50,060 bases of DNA from Chloromonas sp. AAM2. Taxonomy: Eukaryota; Chlorophyta; Chlorophyceae; Chlamydomonadales; Chlamydomonadaceae. Positions 23,624-31,485 of the stretch are shown here, piece after piece. The stretch is from positions 1-50,060 of the forward strand of contig QAXH01006485.1 of NCBI GenBank assembly GCA_004335635.1, read 5' to 3'. A model generated the notes under the pieces. It did no database searches and was not told the origin of the DNA. It saw nothing but the letters and a program-made list of their open reading frames with translations. A program made the translations under genes and the position numbers. Positions within the stretch are counted from its first letter, which is position 1. Every line of letters starts with the position of its first letter.

Positions 23624-26600
23624 AGGCAGGATGCTGAAACAAGTCCATCATCAAGGCGCCTTTCTATAGCTTCAACAGCAGTCAGCAGACTTGCTGATGT
23701 GCACCAGTGCTCAAAGCGCGGCTAGGCCCTTCACCTGTCCAACTTGACGAGTGCCGATCCCTTGCGCGCCATTGCCTTGGCCACGAGCTTGTAGTCCGCC
23801 CTGATCTCGCGGCCACGCTCCACCGCCTTGTCACAGTCCTCTATGCACTTGTCAAACTCGCCCTTCTCAAAATACACAGCTGCCCTGCAGAGTCAGCACG
23901 ATGGCATAGATTCAGATTGGGCGTGGGGCCAGCATTGTGGCATGGGGTCAGTGGCCAAGTTTGCATGCATCTGCCTAATTTGCATATAATTATGCGAGTT
24001 TTGCCGCCCAGGACAAGGCCGCAGATCCAGGGGCAAGGCTGCTGACCTAGGGGGAAGGTTGCAGACCCAGGGGCAAGCCCGCAGATCCAGGGGCAAGGCA
24101 GCTGACCTAGGGGGAAGGCTGCAGACCCAGGAGCAAGGCTGCAGACCCAGGGGCAAGGCTGTAGACCCAGGGGCAAGGCTGCAGACCCAGGGGCAAGGCT
24201 GCAGACCCAGGGGCAAGGCTGCAGACCTGGGGGGAAGGCTGCAGACCCAGGGGCAAGGCTGGGAGAGAAGGCTGGATAGACTGGGAACATGGCTCAGTCA
24301 ATGGCGAGAGGACACAGGATGCAACAGCCGTCGTTACCAGCTCCCCAGAACGAATCATCGTTGCAATCAAAGCGTTCCCACCCACCTGTTTGTGAGGAAA
24401 GAGATGTCTTCGTCGTACAGTTCCAAAGCCCGGTTGTAGTGGCTGATGGCCTCGTCGAAGCGCTTGGCCTTGTATGCCTGAAGAGGGCAAGGGAACACAC
24501 ATGTGCGGCAATCAGGAATGAAACAAAGAACTGATTGAGCCACCATAGAGTGTAAGGTGCACAAATGACGGGCGAGCAGCATTTGATACGTGGCGTTTTC
24601 AATCACTCATTGCCTTCAAAAGCTGATGCAAAAGAGCACTTCGCCAATGAGTGATGGGTGCTTACCATTGAAAGCCAAAACTGTAGCCAAGCCAACAAGT
24701 GTGGCCAACAACTCACCTCATTACCCTTTTCCTTCTCCTTGAGAGCCTCTGCCTTGCTGCCGGACGCCTGTGGCATTTCCTCCTCAGGTGGTGGAGCAGC
24801 GGGGGCAGCCTTGGCAGGGGCAGCCTAGAATGTGAACAAAACTATGCCGACAAGGTCACACGCTGAGTTGGCCTTGCACGAGTTTACCACACGGGATGCA
24901 CTAGCAAGGCAGCCAGTAATCCTACGAATGTAGGCCTTTAGTTCCTAACAACTTTGTTTGTGGACTTTCCAGCAAGGTTATCCTCCTCCCGTGAAGGCAG
25001 AACATTCATCAGCAATGCTGAGCTGTAGGGCGGCGGCAATAAAGCCAGCAGCAACAAATCGTTGCCTAAGCTTGCTAGCATTCCTCACCTTGGCTGAGGC
25101 AGTAGCCTGGGCATGTCCACCGTTGGAAGTGCTCGAGGCAGTTTCCTCAAAGGGCTTTGCGTCCTGCACATCCTCGGCATCCGCTCCCTCGCCGGCAGAC
25201 ATCTTCAGGCCAAGAGCGACCTCCAGCAGCTGCAAACAAGGCAACAAGGGTGACAAGCGAGCAATGCAGTGAGTGCTCACGAGAAGCAGCACAAGACTCG
25301 GCTCCAGCTCGGCTGCAAACCAAAGCACCAACCAAAGCACCGGCTCATGTCACACCCACAGGTCTGCTCTTATAACAGGCAGCAAACTGGAGAAAGCAGC
25401 AAGCAGCTGGGCCAGTCTGGCAGTCTGGTTGAGCCTGCATCCTATCACTTGCCGATCCTGCCTAAAGATATAAGACAATGCTCTGAAAGGTAAGAAATCC
25501 GTTCTTTCCAGGTTGGCTAAGTTACTTCATGCCCCTGGCATGGAGGGTTGAAGATATCGCTCAACCCACTGGTGTATGACTCATAAAGAAACTGGTATAC
25601 AGAAACCGTTTATGCCTCTGCCTGTGTAAACTAAAGTCGGCCAATGGCCGGTCACCCACCAGTCGGAAGTTGGGATTTTGCAGGTACTTGGTCATGTGGC
25701 CTGGGTTGGCCTTGACATCGTTCAGCATGGCCATGAATGCCGGCTGGCTGAGCAGCGGGCGTGTGCGAGGGTCGAGTGTGAGACGGGACATGACCTCGGG
25801 ACTGCTGAACATGCCGCCACCAGGGAAACCGCCGGGGAAACCGCCACCAGCTGAGGACTGCTCCTGGGCTGCCTTGGCCTCTTCTAGGGCATTGCGTAGC
25901 TGCTCGTTGCTGGCATCATGAGTCAGGCCTGCAATCACCATGGTCACGGTTGGATGTACATCTGGGTAATCAGTGCAGTACGGTTGGTTGTACATTTGTG
26001 CTAATCAGTGCAGTATCCGGGCCGCTGCTATCCAAGCTAGCGAGCAACAATGAGGTTTCTAGACGAAGGTTTCTAGATGGAGCAACAGGGTTTCTAGATG
26101 GGGGTTTCTAAATGGAGCAACAAGGAGGTTTCAGAATGGGGGTTTCTAGTATTTACATAGTGCCACGGCTCGGATGCCTGTAAAGAATCTGGAGACGGGG
26201 TATAGACGGGGAATCTGGAGGGCGGTTGCTGCCATGGTGTGTAGGCATCTGTGCGCCAAACTCGAGTCACGTTTGGGATAGAGCTTGGAATGCCCGAGCG
26301 TACATGCACTAGCTGCGTGCCTCCCAAGAGGTTCAGAATCAAGATTTGGTGCTGGGTGTTCTTGAAGACAGTGAACTAGCAGTTGTGGCACCTGTGCCCA
26401 CGAAAGGCCGCTGGTTGGCATTTAACTTCCATGCACTCACCCTCTTCATACGCCTCAACAGCCTTGTCGTACGATCCCAGCCCCTGGTACGCTGCACCCA
26501 GCCGGCTGTATCCCTTGGCCCAGTCTGGCTTGAGCTCCACACACTGGCGGTCAGGAGGTTAGGGTAGCAAAGGTTGACTCTAATTAAGCTTGCTGTTTTT

Positions 26601-27076
26601 GCTTGGTGTGCAGAAGGAGAAGGCGATTTGACAATGCCACCTTTTACTGCGTAACTGGCCCTTCAGCTTGACTCACCTTCTTGGCACTAATCAACGCCTG
26701 GGAATACTTCTGCACGCTAGCCTGCAAGCAATTAAAGGGCAGGTTGAGCGTTACTGCAGGCACAGAGGCATGGGCATGTGCTAGATTAACCTAGAAGGTG
26801 CACCTAGAAGGTGCGGCACCCACCTCGGCAGCGGATTTGTTCGAGTAGAGCACATGATTCGAAGGGTCAATCGCTATGGCTTGACTGAAGTAGTCGATGG
26901 CGTCGTCATAGCGTTTTTCCGCGAAAGCAGCATTGCCTTGTGCCTGAGGGCGGAGCCAGATCACAAAAACTGTCACTATGGAGCCATTACGCATAGCTCG
27001 CAGATATGTCAAGCTGCAGCGAGAGCTGTTGATATACTCTGCGATCACAGTTGCCCACCTTCAACGCGTCCGCCAT
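21042..27076 (-). CDS. STI1: Hsp70-Hsp90 organizing protein (HOP/STI1)
   Basis: This cytosolic co-chaperone bridges Hsp70 and Hsp90 and passes clients between them. The exons are 27076-27059, 26943-26824, 26721-26677, 26543-26441, 25928-25660, 25229-25089, 24824-24717, 24477-24386, 23884-23735, 23401-23254, 22986-22819, 22423-22314, 22015-21941, 21636-21513 and 21137-21042, all in phase, 588 residues. TPR1 is about 4-110 (AQGNAAFAEKRYDDAIDYF, YSNKSAAE, KGYSRLGAAY). DP1 is about 135-185, with a GGFPGG-rich lead and PEVMSRLTLDPRTRPLL. TPR2A is about 257-375 (KEKGNEAYKAKRFDEAI) and TPR2B about 399-512 (DKGNAAFKGQRYPEAVAAYQ, KGYSRKGALQFF). DP2 is about 530-588 (DPEVQNILKDPIMQQVLKDF, ending IIQVK). 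Lys, Asn and Arg of the carboxylate clamps are visible in the TPRs. Coding exon 1 is only 18 nt (MADALK). The introns hold several tandem repeats. The gene is divergent from the small gene at 27399. Confidence 0.97.
22685..22794. repeat. 36-bp tandem repeat, about 3 units, in a HOP intron
   Basis: Units start with GCCAACAG at 22685, 22721 and 22757, and each ends with GCACAACCTA. They lie in the intron 22424-22818. The third unit is more diverged. Confidence 0.85.
23561..23621. repeat. CAAG tetranucleotide microsatellite, about 15 units
   Basis: This is an uninterrupted run of CAAG units in the intron 23402-23734 of HOP. It is a likely length-polymorphic marker. Confidence 0.95.
24001..24260. 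repeat. 20-bp minisatellite, 12-13 units, with 60-bp higher-order repeat, in a HOP intron
   Basis: From 24021 to 24260 there are twelve units in exact 20-bp register, with consensus GCAGACCCAGGGGCAAGGCT. A degenerate unit precedes them at 24001-24020. Units 1-3 (24021-24080) and 4-6 (24081-24140) share the same order of variants (GATCCAGG, then GACCTAGG, then GACCCAGG), so a 60-bp block was itself duplicated. The later units are nearly uniform. The array lies in the intron 23885-24385 and creates long open frames on both strands that are not genes. Confidence 0.95.
26041..26152. repeat. GGTTTCTAGATGG-based degenerate tandem repeat in a HOP intron
   Basis: The word GGTTTCTAG (or close variants such as GGTTTCTAAATGG) with interspersed GGAGCAACA recurs about six times at irregular spacing. 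It lies in the intron 25929-26440. Confidence 0.75.
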
Positions 27077-27398
27077 CCGCGGAAAGTTCTAGGCACTAGA
27101 TGATCGATACTTGTTGCAGCAAAAACGCACTTGCGCTCACTGGCACACGCTCAGTTGAGGTTGATGTCGACTTTAATCGGCAACTGGTGCAGGGATACGG
27201 AGAGCTTCTAATTCTGATGCCACACAAGTGTGACTTTCTTACACACTTTGAAAAGCCCTAGCTGGTGAAAGGGCTAGTTCTGTAACGACGACTGGGTTAC
27301 CAGGAGTCACGAACAGGCTGGTTTAGCAACAAGCATCTTACCCTCCTCTTCTGTTACCACATCCATCCTGTTCCAGAAACATCTGACGAGGCCGTGTG
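27077..27398. promoter_or_regulatory. Divergent promoter region of HOP (-) and the small unknown gene (+)
   Basis: The 322 bp between the two start codons hold both promoters. HOP genes are often heat-inducible, but I could not find a clear array of alternating GAA/TTC heat-shock elements here. The nearest is the weak GAGCTTCTAATTC near 27200. No TATA box is evident. Confidence 0.5.
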
Positions 27399-28627
27399 AT
27401 GGGACGACTTTGGTACACGATCATCTCGCAAACCTCCCAGAGCCCTTTGAAGTTGGTTGCCTTTGGTGGAGTCTGCGTCTTGGCGTCATGGGGACTAGGA
27501 CAGGTCTTCACAGGCCTCATGGGGCCAGGCACACCAGTCAACCCCAAGGAGCAGAAGGCACGGCAAGAGCACTTCTCCTACGATGACAAGGTAAAGACCG
27601 GAACGCAAGGCAGACCTGCACACATGCTGACACGGCTGGACAGTCAGCAGCAATTGATCGCCTGCACCGGACCATCAAGCTTGCTAGTCCATAGATTTTA
27701 ATGCACTAGGCACGCACCACACAAACACTGGAGGTCCGAGCAGGTTGGTGTTAAAGGTTGTATGATGTTTCTGGATGCTCGTTGTATCTTGGCCACGTCA
27801 AGTAGACTGAGTTCACGGTCCTTGGTCTACTTGACATGGCCCGTTTGGTTCCAAGAGGCAAGGAAGTTGAGCATCCTAGCAGGGCAACAGCATCTGACCC
27901 CTGTTCATGTATGCACTTGCAGCGCTTTGCCACCGCACGTGAGCAGCGGTTATCATCCATGGTTCGAGACATGTTGGAAGGCAATGGGGAACAGCACTGG
28001 AATGCAGCCATGAGGTGAGAGCATGGACACACTGTGTGTGATTTTGAACAATAGTGTATTTTATAATATTAATCACCAGTCAGTTTGGCCTGGACCTGCT
28101 ATTCACCCATGCGAAGTTTGCACCCATACCCACTCAGCCATGGGGGTCACCTTCTGGGTTACTATTTTTTAAATTGCCGTGTTTTGACCCTCTGACCAGC
28201 TGGTCACCCGTGTGCCACGTTTACCACTTTCAGAATTTTTGCGCTGTGGCATGTGACGTGATTGCTCAGCCTGGGCAACACGAATATCGATATACCATAC
28301 CAACCCAAAAAGATGTTTGCCAGTTCTTGGAATTTGTCCCAGAACTAGAAAACATATTTTTACCGTACATGCAATCTCATCTAATTCACGAATCTGACAA
28401 CGCCACACAGCTACATTTTGCTGATTAAAAGTCGCTGGTAATTCTTACCAATGTCTAGAAACGATTGCTCAGCCTGATGATGCTGTGTATGTTGTACTGC
28501 AATGATGCACTGCAGGGGCACTGTGGTGCAGCACCCTGTGCAAGAGAGCAAGACACAAAACCTTGACCAAGAAGCACTGGCCCGGGCAGCAGAGAGCGCC
28601 AAGCCCAAGCGGGGCTGGTGGGGATGA
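27399..28627 (+). CDS. Small protein of unknown function with one predicted membrane helix
   Basis: I do not recognise this protein. The exons are 27399-27590, 27923-28014 and 28516-28627, with matching phases (0, then 2), giving about 131 residues. The N-terminus MGRLWYTIISQTS leads into a hydrophobic helix, LVAFGGVCVLASWGLGQVF (about 18-37), then a polar tail with NPKEQKARQEHFSYDDK, AREQRLSSMVRDMLEG and a C-terminal basic end, PKRGWWG. This shape (short N-terminus, one helix, charged soluble tail) is common in small mitochondrial or plastid membrane proteins, but that is inference. Three correctly phased exons, two with good acceptors, and a stop directly after a conserved-looking tail argue that it is real. 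Intron 2 (28015-28515) is more AT-rich than its surroundings. It shares its upstream region with HOP. Confidence 0.72.
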
Positions 28628-29445
28628 TGAAGGCTGACACAGGCTTCTGTGCACGTAACGGAGCCATGTTCGTTTGAGATGCGTTCTATTCTATTTGTTT
28701 TTCAAAGATTCGGCTTCAGACCAACTTAACAGATGACGCGAACCTCCAACTGAAGTGATTACCAGTCAGGTGGTGAGCGCTATGGATTTCATGACCAGAC
28801 AAGAGGCTGCTGTGGCATGCATGTTCTGTGCTGTGCGCCTACATGTGCTTTGGCTCAACCAACTGACACCTAAACGATACACCAGTGTGGGTTGGTGCGA
28901 CAAACTCAGGAAAAGCGGGGTTGCAGTCTTCCCGGCCATGTACCTGACAGAACGTCCCGAACTGCTGGGCCTGGACTTGCGTTTCAAAGCAGGGGCTTCA
29001 TGAGTCATAAGCGTTCGGTAGTCCCTTCCTGCTTGTGTAGTTGGCTTGAACCACTTGAAGCGAGATCTTAAGCCAGCCCAGCAGTGTTGTAGCTTGCAGA
29101 ACTGCCCTGCACTCTCAATTGCTCTGCGGCATGGCCAACTGTTAGCATTGCTTGACTGCCACAATGCCCCTTTGCTTTGACGACTGACTGATTACAGCAG
29201 GTTAGCAGAGACAACGAATCTTCATTTTGTTGCTTATGTTGGGTTGCTGGGTCATGTGAGCAATCACGTCAGGCACGGTGCACGCAGTCCTCACTTTGTG
29301 AATCACGGCCATGGCAAGGTTACAGTAAACTGAGCAGAAACAGTCCTCAGCATGGGATCAGCAAAAGTGTCAACCGAATCGGTTTGTATCCTCTGGAACA
29401 TATCACTGAGTGCATCTGACGTAAACAATACATTGGAATAAGTTG

Positions 29446-29471
29446 CTAACCCTAACCCTAACCCTAACCCC
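29446..29471. repeat. Interstitial telomere-like tract, (CCCTAA)n
   Basis: The 26 bases read CTAACCCTAACCCTAACCCT followed by AACCCC. This is three full CCCTAA units plus partial ends, i.e. TTAGGG on the minus strand. The six-base unit is the TTAGGG type, not the seven-base TTTAGGG of land plants. Confidence 0.95.
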
Positions 29472-29627
29472 AAGGTTCTGGTAGCCTGGCATAAGACAGC
29501 CAAGGCAAGATGCATGCCAGCAATCAAAAGTTTCAATAGCGCGTAATTGGCATGCTCAGAAGTTGGCAAATCCGCACTGCACAACAACGGCATGCCAAGA
29601 GTTTGCAGACCAGCACTGCATAACAAC

Positions 29628-29699
29628 AGATGAATATAACCAGTGTGGGGAAGGTCTGCGAAGGTTTACCCTTCTAGCCTTAACTGGTTATATACATCT
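29628..29699. repeat. Imperfect inverted repeat beside the assembly gap
   Basis: AGATGAATATAACCAGT (29628-29644) pairs with ACTGGTTATATACATCT (29683-29699) with two mismatches. A hairpin of this kind can disturb sequencing or assembly and may explain the gap. Confidence 0.75.
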
Positions 29700-29702
29700 C
29701 TC

Positions 29703-29714
29703 NNNNNNNNNNNN
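29703..29714. other. Assembly gap (12 N) between identical 24-bp flanks
   Basis: Twelve undetermined bases are bordered by the same 24 bases on each side (29679-29702 and 29715-29738, beginning CTTAACTGGTTATATACATC). Either the two contig ends overlap and the gap is false, or a tandem repeat lies here that was not resolved. Confidence 0.95.
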
Positions 29715-30150
29715 CTTAACTGGTTATATACATCTCTCTGGAGAGAGAGACGTACTACAGTGGCTCCATCCAAAGAACTCGGACAGCCGCCATCATAGGC
29801 AGATGAATATAATGATATCACGACTTGCCCTTCATTTTCACCACTTCGTCCGCCCCTCTGGTGCCCCATGTCCCATTCCTGCCAGAACTCTGTCAAGCTT
29901 TTTCCTTGTCAAATCCTGGTCCGAAGCCCGACAACCAGGCCCAGTCAGTCCAGCTGGTTCTAAGCAATAGAACATGGTATGTCCGAAAAGTTACAGGCGT
30001 GCAGCATGCGGCGAACAACAAATAGATCTTATACATCATGAAAAACAACACCATGCACTTCCCTGTGCATTCAAGGGCAACTTCTTGACTTGATAGCATT
30101 GTGTACGTACGGCAGCCATGTAACATGTCCGAGTTGTGGTGGTAGAACAT

Positions 30151-31068
30151 TCATTCACTTGGCTGAATGTAGTGTGTGCGGCAAGTTGCAGCATAAGTGT
30201 CAGCACCCCCTACAACTTCCTGCTCCGTTTGCTTCGTGATACGCATGGAGAAAATAGCTGGCTGCCTACAACCAGCCATGAAGCATTTTGAGTGGAGCTT
30301 GTGCACACAGTCGGCTAGTGGCACAAGGTCTAACATCTGACCAAAACGCTGCCGACGGAAATCCCCATCAAGGCCTGCTACAAACACCTTCTTTCGAAGC
30401 TTGTCTGATGCCAGCTTGACGAACTCCACAAGGTCTGGGAAGAACTGTGCCTCGTCAATGGCAATGACATCCACCTGCTCCAGCTCAGTGTGATGTATGT
30501 GCAGGAGCTGGCCCACTGCCATGCACGGCAAGAGGTCGCCATCGTGCGTTGCCACGCTGCTCACTGCATAGCGCTTGTCCTTGTCTGACTTGATCACCAG
30601 CACCCTGTGCCCGGCTTCTTGAGCCAGTCTCGCATGGCGAATCAGGGTCGTGGTCTTGCCTGCAAACATGGGCCCCACGATGAGCTCCACCCGGCCCAAG
30701 GGCGCTGCTTGATGCAGCACAATGACCGGCTGCTGCTCGTGCTGATATTGCCGTGTTGCATTGCCGCTGCTGGGGGGATACAAAGTTGTAGCCCCTGCCG
30801 CTGAAACGACATGGCGGCGCCGTTTGGGCGGGATGGTGATGTTTGCTGCCTCGGGATGGTTGCTGCTCACTGTAAGGTCTGACGATGATTGCCGGTTGCT
30901 TCTGCAGATGCCATTGCAGACTCCTTGTCTGAGCATTTGCGTCCCAATTGACAGCTGACTGAAAGCCCTGCTTGAATATACAGCAGCCCTGCGCATGTCC
31001 GTCAGCTTCAGGCTGATCTCTCGAGGAGCTGGCAGGGTAGGCGCTTGCAGCTGGGGCAGAGCGTGCAT
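30151..31068 (-). CDS. TK1: Thymidine kinase, type II (TK1-like), intronless
   Basis: This enzyme phosphorylates thymidine with ATP in the nucleotide salvage pathway. The single open frame of 305 codons starts at the ATG at 31068. The core (about 125-300) has the P-loop GPMFAGKTTTLIRHARLA, the conserved DEAQFFPDLVEFV, the loop VFVAGLDGDFRRQRFG, and the C-terminal lasso EVVGGADTYAATCRTHY. About 125 residues precede the core. The Met at residue 25 begins MRRAAVYSSRAFSQLSIGTQ, a basic Ser/Arg-rich stretch like an organelle presequence, so plastid or mitochondrial targeting is likely but unproven. Two features stand out. There is no intron, although every neighbour is densely interrupted. The first zinc Cys pair is spaced CFMAGC (CX4C) rather than the usual CXXC. 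It is divergent from the deubiquitinase gene. Confidence 0.95.
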   Translation of the reverse strand: MHALPQLQAPTLPAPREISLKLTDMRRAAVYSSRAFSQLSIGTQMLRQGVCNGICRSNRQSSSDLTVSSNHPEAANITIPPKRRRHVVSAAGATTLYPPSSGNATRQYQHEQQPVIVLHQAAPLGRVELIVGPMFAGKTTTLIRHARLAQEAGHRVLVIKSDKDKRYAVSSVATHDGDLLPCMAVGQLLHIHHTELEQVDVIAIDEAQFFPDLVEFVKLASDKLRKKVFVAGLDGDFRRQRFGQMLDLVPLADCVHKLHSKCFMAGCRQPAIFSMRITKQTEQEVVGGADTYAATCRTHYIQPSE

Positions 31069-31485
31069 TGGCTCCCAACAGACTGATTGGATCGTGGAAG
31101 GCGATGTTCAGTGCTCACCCCCATCAACTGTAGTTCTATGTTTTGCCAGCACATGTTTCTGCAGGGAATTTTGCGCTTAGTCACAGGCCCGAAAAAAACT
31201 GCCTCGCTAGGGTTTTCTTAGACCCTAGCCAGGACATAGCACGTCGCGCAGCACCGAACATCTAGGCACATCGGCGCATTTGCTTTGCTAGCTCAAACAC
31301 AGGGTTTTCACACGTCTCCATGTAACTCTGTCTTGCATCTTTAACACTTTGAACAGGGCGTAGCCTTACCCGTAACTGCAGATCTAAACCCGCTCATCCA
31401 GGCAGCGATTGGATACGCATGCCCAAGGGACTGTGCTTGCGCGGGGCAGCCTCCGCTTCAGTCTGGTCCACGTAACTGTTTTGGC
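31069..31485. promoter_or_regulatory. Divergent promoter region of TK (-) and the USP9X-like gene (+), with a telo-box hairpin
   Basis: The 417 bp between start codons hold both promoters. At 31206-31229 lies GCTAGGGT, eight bases, then ACCCTAGC, a perfect 8-bp hairpin. Its left half read on the minus strand contains AAAACCCTAGC, which includes the plant telo-box core AAACCCTA. A telo-box upstream of a thymidine salvage gene would fit S-phase control, but this is inference. Confidence 0.5.

Larger units (their letters stand above)
28628..30150. other. Gene-poor interval between the small gene and thymidine kinase
   Basis: This 1.5 kb region lies between the 3' ends of two convergent genes. 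I see no supportable gene. It contains a telomere-like tract (29446-29471), an inverted repeat next to a 12-N gap (29703-29714), and a 24-bp duplication flanking the gap, each listed separately. Confidence 0.6.

Noticed and set aside
24021..24260. CRISPR-like array
   Set aside because: The repeats are directly adjacent with no unique spacers, and the DNA is nuclear eukaryotic. It is a minisatellite.
23841..24511. Long minus-strand open frames with repeated PCPWVCSLAPGSAA-like motifs
   Set aside because: They are translations of the 20-bp minisatellite inside a HOP intron. The repeat has no stops in several frames, so the open frames are a by-product.
27077..27398. Heat-shock elements upstream of HOP
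   Set aside because: Only one weak GAG/TTC/TTC-like block was found, short of the three well-spaced units needed for a confident call.
30485..31078. 197-codon minus frame overlapping thymidine kinase
   Set aside because: It is a shifted frame of the TK gene, and the TK frame carries all catalytic motifs.
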